Assembly: GCA_011390065.1 (NCBI GenBank)
Contig: JAABTD010000018.1
Coordinates: forward strand, 1-35,815
DNA from: Desulfobacteraceae bacterium
GTDB lineage: Bacteria > Desulfobacterota > Desulfobacteria > Desulfobacterales > JAABSP01
Direction: 5' to 3'
DNA: 35,815 nucleotides
Shown: one piece after another, positions 16,326-23,936 of the stretch
How the letters are laid out: each line of letters starts with the position of its first letter
How positions within the stretch are numbered: the stretch's first letter is position 1
The notes under the pieces: generated by a model
What the model saw: the letters and a program-made list of their open reading frames with translations, nothing else
What the model was told of the DNA's origin: nothing
The model's database searches: none
Position numbers and translations under genes: made by a program

Positions 16326-17207
16326 TCATGGCAGTCGCCACTCGGTGTCCCGAACCGCCTCAATCCAGTAACCATCCCCCGGCGCAAACTCCGAAAGATC
16401 GCTGTACAGAGAATTTTTCGGATCATAGAGGCGCCAGGCGCCCAGCTTGAAAGACCAGACGGAGTTGCAGTCATCGCCAAGGGATGCCAGGGTCGTCCCT
16501 ACCGACTGGGGATGGGGCGCGTTGTAGCCCACCAGATTCCACCCTTGATAGAGTGGAACCGTTGCGGCAGACGGCGCACCGGAAACCGTCAACCGTCCGG
16601 CGGTGTCCATGTTGATCCAGTATCCCCTCCCCGGTTCGATTCGTTCCAGGTCGCTGAGCCCCGGGTTGGCGGGGTCGTAGCATTGCCAGTTTCCCCTGGA
16701 ATAGGCCCACACCGACTTGTAGTCGCCTGAGATGGAAGCCAACGCCGATGCAACGTCGGTCGAAGCCGGTTGAAGCGGCAAAGAAAACATGTTCCAACCC
16801 GCCAGAAGGCTGATGGAAATACTTCGGTCGGCGGCATCGTCGTCCGGATCCAGCGGGTTGCCGCCGTTGGCGACTTCAAAGCCATCGGACCGGCCCCCGC
16901 CGTCGGTGTCCGCCATGGCCGGATTCGTCCCATAGCGATGGGCCTCATCCCAGTCGGAAAGGCCGTCGCCGTCCGAATCCTCTGCAAACGGGTCCGTACC
17001 CAACCGGTATTCCTCCAGGTTGGTCAGACCGTCGCCGTCCGGATCTCCAGAAGCATCCCTCACTCCTGGATTAAGCCCCACCGCTCTTTCCCAGCCGTCG
17101 TCCATGCCGTCCCCGTCCCCGTCCGTCATCCCTGCCGACGCCGATCCGGAAACACAAAGTATTCCTATCCACAACATGACGGCGACCGCCGCCGATATGG
17201 TCTTCAT
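16326..17207 (-). CDS. Secreted protein with thrombospondin type 3 repeats and two tandem copies of a Trp-rich domain
   Basis: The 293-residue protein has a signal peptide (MKTISAAVAVMLWIGILCVS, cut near residue 25). Residues about 27-115 carry calcium-binding thrombospondin-3 repeats ('DGDGDGMDDGWE', 'DPDGDGLTNLEEYRLGTDP', 'DSDGDGLSDWDEAHRYGTNP', 'DTDGGGRSDGFEVANGGNP'). The rest is two copies of a domain of about 75 residues: 'LLAGWNMFSLPL...SVWAYSRGNWQCYDP...GRGYWI' and 'LYQGWNLVGYNA...SVWSFKLGAWRLYDP...GDGYWI'. The start at 17207 is preceded by GGGGGG; the ATG four codons upstream abuts its own G-run. It is probably extracellular and calcium-stabilised. It heads the four-gene secreted cluster. 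Confidence 0.82.
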   Translation of the reverse strand: MKTISAAVAVMLWIGILCVSGSASAGMTDGDGDGMDDGWERAVGLNPGVRDASGDPDGDGLTNLEEYRLGTDPFAEDSDGDGLSDWDEAHRYGTNPAMADTDGGGRSDGFEVANGGNPLDPDDDAADRSISISLLAGWNMFSLPLQPASTDVASALASISGDYKSVWAYSRGNWQCYDPANPGLSDLERIEPGRGYWINMDTAGRLTVSGAPSAATVPLYQGWNLVGYNAPHPQSVGTTLASLGDDCNSVWSFKLGAWRLYDPKNSLYSDLSEFAPGDGYWIEAVRDTEWRLP

Positions 17208-17365
17208 GATGCCCCCCATCCCCCGTCAGGTGGGTTCGGCTGTGTTCATAAACGGCTTCTGAAAGCCTATGTGTAGTCAGAAAAATCGAGTGTATTGCCG
17301 CGCTTACCGATAGGTTCCTACCACATAAACAGCAAAAATCAAGTTTTTTTTCTCTAATCCGCTCT

Positions 17366-18685
17366 TCAGATCGACGACGGATGGAGTGCAACCCCATGAA
17401 CTGAATGATCTTCAAACACTTTATCGATCTTCACGTCCACGAAAAAATTTTTGTGTTCGTCGGATCCTTCCATAAGAATCGGGATGTAATTCTCCGATAT
17501 GCCCTTGAGCAGGCCGGTGGCGCGATCCCGCCGCCCTTCAACGAGGACCCGAAGCGTGCTGCCTGTCTGTTTCCTGAAAAACGCCCCCTTTTTTTGCTCT
17601 CCCAGCTCGCGGAGTGCAGCGCAGCGCGCTTTGACCAGCTGTGGCGGGACAGGGTCGGAAAAGGTGGCCGCCGGGGTTCCGGGTCGGGGCGAAAAAGGAA
17701 AAACATGGAGATAACTGACCGGGAGATCCCGGATCAGCGCCATGGTGTTTTGAAATGCCGCATCGGTTTCCCCCGGAAATCCCACCAGCACATCGACGCC
17801 GATGGCCGCCGCCGGCATCCGATTCCGGATGCAAAAGACGCGATCCTGAAATACCGCTGCGTCATAAGGGCGTCCCATCCGCTTCAGAATGCCGTCGTCG
17901 CCGCTTTGAAGAGGGATGTGAAAATGACGGCAAAACAGGTCCGAATCCGCGGTTTTCCGGATGATCCCGTCGGTCAGTTCGGGGGGTTCAATGGAGCTGA
18001 GCCGGACCCGCGACACCGGTCTTTCCGCTGCGATCCGTTCCATAAGGAACTCCAGGCTCGCAGCCGGCGACAGATCCTGGCCATAGCAGCCCAGATGGAT
18101 GCCCGAAAGCACGACCTCCCGGCAGCCCGCCGCACCCAGGCTTTTAAGGTGGTCCATGACCGTCTCCACGGCCATACTGCGGCTGGGCCCCCGTGCATGG
18201 GGGACGATGCAGTAGGTGCAGAACGCATTGCAGCCATCCTGAATCTTCAGATTGGGCCGGGTTCGGCTGAAGGGCGGCCCTGTGAAAAACGAGGCGAAGG
18301 GTTCCGACCGACCCAACCGGCGGCGGATCGTCTGCGGCGCCGGCCCCGGATCCCGACCGATGATCTCGGTCAACCGGTGCTTGTCCCCGTGTCCAATGAT
18401 GAAATCGACCCCTGCGATCTCCTGGATGGCCTCGGCCGCCACCTGGGCATAACAGCCGGTGACGGCGATCCGGGCATCGGGGTTTTCCCGGATGGCGCGG
18501 CGGACCGCCCCCCGTCCCTGCATGGCCGCGCTGGCGGTCACGGCACAGGTATTGACGACGCACAGATCCGCGGGAGCGGCGGCCGGCGCAGGCCGCCATC
18601 CGGCCGCCGAAAGCGCCATGGCCAGTCCATCGGATTCATACTGGTTTACTTTGCAGCCAAGAGTGATGATTTTAAAGGTTCCCAA
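17366..18685 (-). CDS. mtaB: tRNA (N6-threonylcarbamoyladenosine-C2)-methylthiotransferase, MtaB type
   Basis: The 439-residue enzyme belongs to the MiaB/MtaB radical-SAM methylthiotransferases. The N-terminal UPF0004 domain has its three cluster cysteines in 'ITLGCKVNQYES', 'CVVNTCAVTA' and 'VTGCYAQVA'. The radical-SAM CxxxCxxC motif is 'CNAFCTYCIVPHARGPSRS' near residue 150, and a C-terminal TRAM domain follows. MtaB adds a methylthio group to t6A37 of tRNA. The start codon appears to be TTG at 18685: a stop lies three codons upstream in frame, and AAGGATAGGC provides a ribosome site inside the end of mnmA. It directly follows mnmA, so the two are coupled. Confidence 0.92.
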   Translation of the reverse strand: MGTFKIITLGCKVNQYESDGLAMALSAAGWRPAPAAAPADLCVVNTCAVTASAAMQGRGAVRRAIRENPDARIAVTGCYAQVAAEAIQEIAGVDFIIGHGDKHRLTEIIGRDPGPAPQTIRRRLGRSEPFASFFTGPPFSRTRPNLKIQDGCNAFCTYCIVPHARGPSRSMAVETVMDHLKSLGAAGCREVVLSGIHLGCYGQDLSPAASLEFLMERIAAERPVSRVRLSSIEPPELTDGIIRKTADSDLFCRHFHIPLQSGDDGILKRMGRPYDAAVFQDRVFCIRNRMPAAAIGVDVLVGFPGETDAAFQNTMALIRDLPVSYLHVFPFSPRPGTPAATFSDPVPPQLVKARCAALRELGEQKKGAFFRKQTGSTLRVLVEGRRDRATGLLKGISENYIPILMEGSDEHKNFFVDVKIDKVFEDHSVHGVALHPSSI

Positions 18686-18687
18686 GC

Positions 18688-19758
18688 CTATCCTTCAATC
18701 CATCCGGCCCCGACGACTTCCTCTCCCACGTAAAAGACCGCGCCCTGACCGGGGGTGACGGCGGTCTGGGGCGTCCGGAATCGCACCCGCACGCTCCCGC
18801 CGCTTTCCGGATGGAGCCGGGCCGGCGCAGCCTGATGACGGTAGCGAATTCTGACGGCTGCATCGATGGGATCGGCAGGGGAATCGGCAGGGGAATCGGC
18901 AGGGGAATCGGCAGGGTCGGCCGGTTCGGGCCGTATCCAGTTGACGCCGGAGACCCGGCATTCATGGGAAAGCAGGTCTTCTCTGAAGCCCACAATCAAC
19001 CGGTTGCGCTGTGGGTCAATGCGCACTACATAATACGGCGCCGCAGCCGGGCAGCCGATCCCCCGACGCTGGCCGACGGTAAACAGATGAAGCCCTTTAT
19101 GTTCCCCTATATGTCGGCCCCGGACGTCCACGATGGGGCCGGGCCGGTGAACCCATCCCTTTTGACGGACGAGAAATTCGCCGTAGGCGGTTTTCCGGAT
19201 AAAACAAATGTCCTGGCTTTCCGAGGGCGAAGCCGGATGAAGCCTTTTTTCAGCGGCCAGACGTTTCACTGCTGATTTGGTCATGTCGCCCAGTGGAAAG
19301 ACGGCGGCAGCCAGCTGTTTTTTTGACAGAAAAGCTAAAAAATAAGATTGCTCCTTTTCGGGGTCCCGACCCCGGAACAGCCGGGGCGATCCGCTGTCGT
19401 CCGTCTCGATCCGGGCATAATGTCCGGTGGCCATGCGCTCCGCCCCCAAGGTGCGGGCGAAATCAAACACGCGACCGAACTTGATGACCGGGTTGCAGAC
19501 CAGACAGGGATTCGGCGTTCGCCCCGTCATGTAAGTTTTCACGAAATAGTCAACGACCTCCTGCTTGAACGGCGCCCGGATATCGACGATGTGGATGGGG
19601 ATGCCCAGGTCCTGTCCGATCCGTTCGATGGCCGCATCGGGAACCGGGTGATACCCGGTTTTGAAGTGGACGCCCACCACCGGCCCCTCCTGCTTCAGGA
19701 GATAGGCGGCAACCAGTGAATCCACCCCTCCACTGACGGCAACGGCGGTGAGCGGCAT
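18688..19758 (-). CDS. mnmA: tRNA-specific 2-thiouridylase MnmA
   Basis: The product of about 356 residues has the PP-loop 'VAVSGGVDSLVAAYLL', the first catalytic cysteine in 'TGRTPNPCLVCN', and the second in 'SESQDICFIR'. 'GHYARIE', 'KEQSYFLAFL' and 'HLFTVGQRRGIG' are family hallmarks. It thiolates U34 of tRNAs for Lys, Glu and Gln. I choose ATG 19758; a TTG at 19773 would overlap the upstream ferredoxin stop. The C-terminal beta-barrel domain contains an odd insertion of repeated PADS units near residue 270, encoded by a 12-bp minisatellite. It sits between a NIL-ferredoxin gene and mtaB. Confidence 0.93.
   Translation of the reverse strand: MPLTAVAVSGGVDSLVAAYLLKQEGPVVGVHFKTGYHPVPDAAIERIGQDLGIPIHIVDIRAPFKQEVVDYFVKTYMTGRTPNPCLVCNPVIKFGRVFDFARTLGAERMATGHYARIETDDSGSPRLFRGRDPEKEQSYFLAFLSKKQLAAAVFPLGDMTKSAVKRLAAEKRLHPASPSESQDICFIRKTAYGEFLVRQKGWVHRPGPIVDVRGRHIGEHKGLHLFTVGQRRGIGCPAAAPYYVVRIDPQRNRLIVGFREDLLSHECRVSGVNWIRPEPADPADSPADSPADSPADPIDAAVRIRYRHQAAPARLHPESGGSVRVRFRTPQTAVTPGQGAVFYVGEEVVGAGWIEG
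18871..18916. repeat. 12-bp minisatellite inside mnmA
   Basis: The unit ATCGGCAGGGGA is repeated three times exactly (18871-18882, 18883-18894, 18895-18906) plus a partial fourth copy. The unit length is a multiple of three, so copy-number change adds or removes four residues (SPAD) without breaking the frame. Confidence 0.85.
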
Positions 19759-19765
19759 CGCTTTG

Positions 19766-20194
19766 CTACTCAAAAAACGTCTGGTTCTTCGGCCGCACCT
19801 TCATGACCCGACTGGGGCATGCCGGGACGCAGAGTTCGCAAACGCTGCACTTTTTCTGATTGAATTCCACCGTCATCTCGGGCCGTTGAATCGACAAGGC
19901 GCCGGTGGGACAAACTGCCGTGCAGGCGCCGCAATGGGTGCAGCTGTTGTTGTCCCGTTTGATCTCCTGCTCGGCGTTTTGCACCTGGACGCCCTGATCC
20001 TTCAGATATTGAACGCCCAACTTGTAATTCTTCCGGGAACCGGACAGCTCCAGCACCAGGATGCCTTCCCGCCGAGGCAACACCTGGGCGTTTAAGATGT
20101 TGAAGGTCAGATCAAATTCTTTTACCAGATTGCAGACCAGTGGTTTATGAACCACCGATTTTGGAAATCGGAGCACAAGCATTCTCGCGTACAC
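19766..20194 (-). CDS. NIL-domain ferredoxin (two [4Fe-4S] clusters)
   Basis: The 142-residue protein has an N-terminal NIL domain (about 1-75, 'VCNLVKEFDLTFNILNAQVL...GILVLELSG') and a two-cluster ferredoxin ('CTHCGACTAVCPTGAL' and 'CSVCELCVPACPSRVM'). Stand-alone NIL-ferredoxins include the iron-sulfur partner of the DUF39 protein that makes homocysteine from sulfide and aspartate semialdehyde in anaerobes; no DUF39 gene is adjacent here. A GTG start at 20194 fits the strong AGGAGG site five bases upstream. Its stop lies within 10 bp of the mnmA start, so it is probably the first gene of a mnmA-mtaB operon and may supply electrons or sulfur; that role is inferred. Confidence 0.88.
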   Translation of the reverse strand: MYARMLVLRFPKSVVHKPLVCNLVKEFDLTFNILNAQVLPRREGILVLELSGSRKNYKLGVQYLKDQGVQVQNAEQEIKRDNNSCTHCGACTAVCPTGALSIQRPEMTVEFNQKKCSVCELCVPACPSRVMKVRPKNQTFFE

Positions 20195-20258
20195 GGAAAC
20201 CTCCTAAAAAATAAAAGAATTGTCAATGACCTCAGCGAATGTATCGATGCAGGTTTCT

Positions 20259-20723
20259 TTAACGCGACCGTTTGCCCGTCATAGCGATGAGTTGGACGCG
20301 GATAACCGTCGCAACGCTGAGCTGGGCGTCGGGAAATTCAGCCGTCCCCTGCCGGTTCCGGTCGTACCGGGCTGCGATGAGGTTCAACGCTTCCCGCTTT
20401 TCCTGAGGATCCACCACGACCACAGCCTCCCCCAATCCTACGACGCTTTCATATAGCATGGTCGCGCTGCAGGGCGATGCGCCCTCTTTTGGGGACGCGC
20501 TTCCGACAAAGGTCATGCAGACCTTCGGGTTTTTGGCGATGACCGCCAGTTTTTTCCCTTCGGCTGCACAATGAAGATAGACAATCCCATCCCGGTATCC
20601 GAAGCACAGAGGCACGCAGTAGGGTTGCCCGTCATCGGACATCGCCAGATGGCAGTAGACGGCCCGATCAATGATCGAGGCCATTTCATCCGGGTCGACG
20701 ATCGCTTTGTCTTTTCTTCTCAT
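20259..20723 (-). CDS. Pyridoxamine 5'-phosphate oxidase-family (flavin-binding) protein
   Basis: The 154-residue protein has the split-barrel flavin-binding pattern 'IDRAVYCHLAMSDDGQPYCV' (about 18-37), followed by 'PLCFGYRDGIVYLHCAAEGKKLAVIAKNPKVCMTFVG'. It is of the small NimA/flavin-reductase-like group rather than true PdxH, and the substrate is unknown. Its ATG overlaps the speE stop by 4 bp, so it is translated from the polyamine operon. A link to polyamine or SAM metabolism is suggested only by this position. Confidence 0.82.
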   Translation of the reverse strand: MRRKDKAIVDPDEMASIIDRAVYCHLAMSDDGQPYCVPLCFGYRDGIVYLHCAAEGKKLAVIAKNPKVCMTFVGSASPKEGASPCSATMLYESVVGLGEAVVVVDPQEKREALNLIAARYDRNRQGTAEFPDAQLSVATVIRVQLIAMTGKRSR

Positions 20724-21607
20724 GACGGAACGCCTTCGATGGGATCGAGTACGTCGGACAACCCATCGGCGACGAAATTGGGCAGCATGAAGGCGGCCCG
20801 ATGAATCCCGGCATTGTAGTATCCCGTCGGGAAGCCGGCGGCGTTTGCACGGTCGGCGTCGAAATCCTTTATGGGATGGTAGGTTTTAGAGGCGAAACCG
20901 AAACTCCAGAGCCCCCCGGGATAGGTGATATTCGAAAACAGGTAGAGGTGGAGCCGCTTGAAAAAGGGGCGCTGATTGCGCAACATGGGCAGTTGAATCT
21001 CGGCGTCGTAAAACGGGGATTCCGCCTGGGTGATCATGATGCCGTCATCGTTCAGGATCGCGGCCGCATGGCCGTAAAAGACCTTGTCAAAAAGGGGGGC
21101 GGCCGGACCGACGGGATCGGTGGAGTCAATGATCACCACATCGAACCGTTCCGCCGTCTCATTGACGAACCGGACGCCGTCTTCGATGTGAAGTTCCAGC
21201 CGGGGATCGTCCAGGGCGCAGCTGACGGCGGGGAAATGCCGCCTGCAGGCCGACACCACCGTCTCATCGATTTCGACCATCACGGCCCGTTTCACAGCCC
21301 CGTGCTTGAGCACCTCACGGGCCGTTCCCCCGTCGCCGCCGCCGATGATCAGCACCCGCTCGGGATTGGGATGGACCCAGAGCGGCACATGGGCGATCAT
21401 CTCGTGATAGATGAACTCATCGCGCTCCGACATCATCACGAGACCGTCGTTGAGCAGGAGGTTCCCATGCCCCGCGGTCTTGACCACATCCACCTGCTGA
21501 TAAGGGCTCTTTTCTGAAAAAAGGGTCTTTTCAACGCGGAACCGGAGCCCGACAATTCCCTTGTGGGTCTCGGTCGCCCATAGATCCGGTTTGTGATCGG
21601 ATGCCAT
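20720..21607 (-). CDS. speE: Spermidine synthase (polyamine aminopropyltransferase)
   Basis: The 295-residue enzyme shows the aminopropyltransferase fold: N-terminal beta domain with 'VDVVKTAGHGNLLLNDGLVM' (about 38-57), the nucleotide-binding 'VLIIGGGDGGTAREVLKH', 'MVEIDETVV', and the active-site 'IIDSTDPVGPAAPLFDKVFY'. It transfers aminopropyl from decarboxylated SAM to putrescine. The decarboxylated SAM would come from the gene 11 bp upstream. An AAGGAGGGG ribosome site precedes ATG 21607. It may alternatively make another triamine or tetraamine; spermidine is the likeliest product. Confidence 0.93.
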   Translation of the reverse strand: MASDHKPDLWATETHKGIVGLRFRVEKTLFSEKSPYQQVDVVKTAGHGNLLLNDGLVMMSERDEFIYHEMIAHVPLWVHPNPERVLIIGGGDGGTAREVLKHGAVKRAVMVEIDETVVSACRRHFPAVSCALDDPRLELHIEDGVRFVNETAERFDVVIIDSTDPVGPAAPLFDKVFYGHAAAILNDDGIMITQAESPFYDAEIQLPMLRNQRPFFKRLHLYLFSNITYPGGLWSFGFASKTYHPIKDFDADRANAAGFPTGYYNAGIHRAAFMLPNFVADGLSDVLDPIEGVPS

Positions 21608-21618
21608 TTATCCCCTCC

Positions 21619-22566
21619 TTATCTGGATATGCGGTGATGGTTGGAGAAGGTCACTGCGTAACCTGAATCGAATTCGTACATGCTTTTTTCCGTTACGCGA
21701 TAGCCGGACAGAATCTTCGCGGCCGAAGGATGGAGGGAGAGATAAGACTCGTGGAGGGTCGTGGTCAGCACCAGGGAAAACTTCGCCGGTCGAAAGATGT
21801 CGATCACTTCCCCAATCAGAACACCGTAATCTTGGTGGATGACGTTGGTTTCGAAACTGGCATAGGACCCGTTCGATTGCGGCGTGACGTGAGCCGTGAA
21901 ATAATGGTTCCCCAGCAGGCCGTTCATGGAATAACCGCAGGGCGCAAAAAGGTAGCCGTCAGTGACCGCATTCGGATAGAGCCCGGTGAGGCCGGATCGC
22001 TTTCCCGCCGCTTCCGGGGTCACCCCCTCGGCCAGGGAAAAGAGCTTAATGACGGCGGGATCGAGGTCGTTCATCAGGATTTGGAGCGTCGCATCTTTTT
22101 CAGGCTTGAGCTGTCCGTTCCAGTAATAAAACACATGGAGGTGATCATGGTTGGCAGGGCCCAACCGGTAGCTCTTTCCGGGAAAAAAGGGGAGCAGCCG
22201 GGCCACATCCGTCTCAAAATCGGCGGGCTGATCTTCGGGATACATGAGATTCTTGCGCTCGTAGAAAACATAGCCGATTCGATCTCTGGGGATGAACCCG
22301 AGCACCTCGTCCAACGCATCGATGAGCCGGGTCCGCCCGCAGGTGATCATGAGGATGCCGTCCCGCCAGACAAACAGGCTCGATTCCGACAGCAGATAAG
22401 CGTCCTGAGTCGGCGTGGACGCCCGGCTGAGGATCTGAGCCCCGCTGGCCGCCACCACCCGCAGCCACCGGCCGTTTTGGCCAGAACGGAGATTCGGGTC
22501 GGGCGAGGAAAGGATGATTTCCAGTTTTTTTTCAGGTCCTTCGAAAATTGTGGTGTCGGTCTCCAC
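21619..22566 (-). CDS. speD: S-adenosylmethionine decarboxylase proenzyme of eukaryotic type (class 2)
   Basis: The product of about 315 residues matches eukaryotic AdoMet decarboxylase along its length (human 334 residues), not the short bacterial SpeD/SpeH. Visible equivalents: 'FEGPEKKLE' (human Glu8 and Glu11 region), the self-cleavage and pyruvoyl site 'YLLSESSLFV' (Glu61-Ser62), 'ITCGRTRLID' (Cys76, human Cys82), 'NDLDPAVIKLF', 'PCGYSMNG' (Ser213, human Ser229), 'AHVTPQSNGSYASFETN' (His226, human His243). All processing and catalytic residues are kept. The start is placed at GTG 22566: the homologous N-terminus begins here, AAAGGGG precedes it, and the longer reading from 22653 starts upstream of the predicted transcript. 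It forms an operon with speE 11 bp downstream. Confidence 0.9.
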   Translation of the reverse strand: METDTTIFEGPEKKLEIILSSPDPNLRSGQNGRWLRVVAASGAQILSRASTPTQDAYLLSESSLFVWRDGILMITCGRTRLIDALDEVLGFIPRDRIGYVFYERKNLMYPEDQPADFETDVARLLPFFPGKSYRLGPANHDHLHVFYYWNGQLKPEKDATLQILMNDLDPAVIKLFSLAEGVTPEAAGKRSGLTGLYPNAVTDGYLFAPCGYSMNGLLGNHYFTAHVTPQSNGSYASFETNVIHQDYGVLIGEVIDIFRPAKFSLVLTTTLHESYLSLHPSAAKILSGYRVTEKSMYEFDSGYAVTFSNHHRISR

Positions 22567-22640
22567 GAAGCAGCCCCTTTCAAAGGGATGAAATGTCAAT
22601 CGTCGAGTTGGGCCCTGGGTTTTCAGGCTTAAAACCTCTA

Positions 22641-22669
22641 AGTATAAAAACAACGAAAGAGAAGGTCAA
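22641..22669 (-). promoter_or_regulatory. Sigma70 promoter of the speD-speE operon
   Basis: On the minus strand TTGACC (22669-22664), a 17-bp spacer and TATACT (22646-22641) make a near-consensus promoter. The -35 overlaps the stop codon of the upstream aminotransferase. Transcription would begin near 22634, leaving a leader of about 68 nt with two short hairpins, one (CCCTTTGAAAGGG) overlapping the ribosome site. Confidence 0.65.
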
Positions 22670-23763
22670 GGAAGAAGTTGCTGCAATGCCGTCTCCAGCG
22701 CGTCCAGGGCCTTGGACGCCAGATCCGGGTCGGCCTGGGATCCCATGTGCCCGAGGCGGAACACCTTCCCGGCCATGGGACCGTAACTGCCCCCCATCAC
22801 CGCCCCCTCCTTCCGGAGCGCCGCATCCAGGTCAGGCCAGGCGACGCCCTCCGGAACCTTAACAGCCGTCACTGTCGGCGACGGCGCCGCCGTCGCCTTG
22901 GGAAAAAGGGACAGTCCCATCTCCGCCAGGCGCCCACGACAGTCCGCCGCCACGGCATTGTGTCGTGTAAAACATTCCGACAGTCCTTCGTCCAGAATCC
23001 TTCCCGCGCCGGCGTCGAGCATGGCCACCCCGTGCCAGTTGGGGGTGTAGGGGAAATAGAAGTCCTCTTGGGCGGTGCGAAACGGCTTCAAGGCGTCGTA
23101 CCCCACGTAACCGACCGCATCGACGATCTCCCAGGCCGCGTCGCTCACCGACAGAAAGGCCATGCCCGGGGTCGAGGAAAGGCACTTCTGGGACCCGCCC
23201 AGGCAGAGATCGATGCCCCACTCGTCGGTGGAGACCGGCGTCCCGCCCACGCTGGAGACCGCATCCACGTAGAGCAACGGCACGCCGTGCCGGCGCTTCA
23301 AGTCCCCGATGCCGTCGATGGGGTTGAGGGTTCCCGACGGGGTCTCGCAGTGGACGGCGGTGATCATCCTGGGCTTGAAATCTTTGATGGCCGCCTCGAT
23401 GGGACCGAGATCCGTCACGGTTTCGTCGCAGGGGAGGGATACTTTTCGCACCTCGGCGCCGATGGACCGGGCCATCTCGCCGATGCCGTCCCCGAAGACG
23501 CCGGTGGCGATGGAGAGCACGCGGTCGCAAGGCGCAAGGCAGCTTTTCAGCGCGCCCCAGAGCGCGATCATGCCTTCTCCAGTGTGGATGACGACCGGAT
23601 TCCGGGTCCCCATGATGATCCGGAGACGGGCTTCGGTCCGGTTGTACAGATCCAGAAACTCGGTTTCAAGGTCTGCGGCGCCGTAATCGACCTGGCCGGC
23701 CGCCATCACCTCCGGCGGCACATGGACCGGGCCAGGCGTCATGGGGATGGGATAGGTTAGCAT
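22666..23763 (-). CDS. Class V aminotransferase (alanine-glyoxylate / serine-pyruvate type)
   Basis: The 365-residue PLP enzyme has 'MTPGPVHVPPEVM' at its N-terminus, 'HCETPSGTLNPIDGI' and 'YVDAVSSVGG' mid-protein, and the PLP lysine in 'LGGSQKCLSSTPG' near residue 190. The best family match is the alanine-glyoxylate/serine-glyoxylate/phosphonate aminotransferase group; the exact substrate pair cannot be read. An AAGGAG site precedes ATG 23763. It lies directly upstream of the polyamine operon, but the internal promoter at its 3' end suggests separate expression. Confidence 0.87.
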   Translation of the reverse strand: MLTYPIPMTPGPVHVPPEVMAAGQVDYGAADLETEFLDLYNRTEARLRIIMGTRNPVVIHTGEGMIALWGALKSCLAPCDRVLSIATGVFGDGIGEMARSIGAEVRKVSLPCDETVTDLGPIEAAIKDFKPRMITAVHCETPSGTLNPIDGIGDLKRRHGVPLLYVDAVSSVGGTPVSTDEWGIDLCLGGSQKCLSSTPGMAFLSVSDAAWEIVDAVGYVGYDALKPFRTAQEDFYFPYTPNWHGVAMLDAGAGRILDEGLSECFTRHNAVAADCRGRLAEMGLSLFPKATAAPSPTVTAVKVPEGVAWPDLDAALRKEGAVMGGSYGPMAGKVFRLGHMGSQADPDLASKALDALETALQQLLP

Positions 23764-23867
23764 GGCGTCTCCTTGGGTTCGCGATATGATGGGAAACCAT
23801 ATCAGCGGGGCGCGGGGGTTGTAAAGTGGGATTATTTTCCGAAATTGGGAGAGTGGGGCGGGAAATG

Positions 23868-23908
23868 CAAGGGGGCTGCCATGGCCTGAGCCAGTGGCAG
23901 CCCCCTTG
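23868..23908. terminator. Perfect 14-bp inverted repeat, terminator-like
   Basis: The arms 23868-23881 and 23895-23908 (core GGGGGCTGCCA / TGGCAGCCCCC) are exact complements around 13 nt that can pair further (TGGC/GCCA). It lies just after the stop of the PEP-CTERM relic read on the minus strand. No T-run follows, so termination is inferred from stem strength and position. Confidence 0.5.
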
Positions 23909-23936
23909 ATTGATCAATATGTGCTGTCGGAAAAGT

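Noticed and set aside
17208-17365. Riboswitch or strong promoter before the thrombospondin-3 gene
   Set aside because: I found no riboswitch consensus and no -35/-10 pair with more than weak matches.
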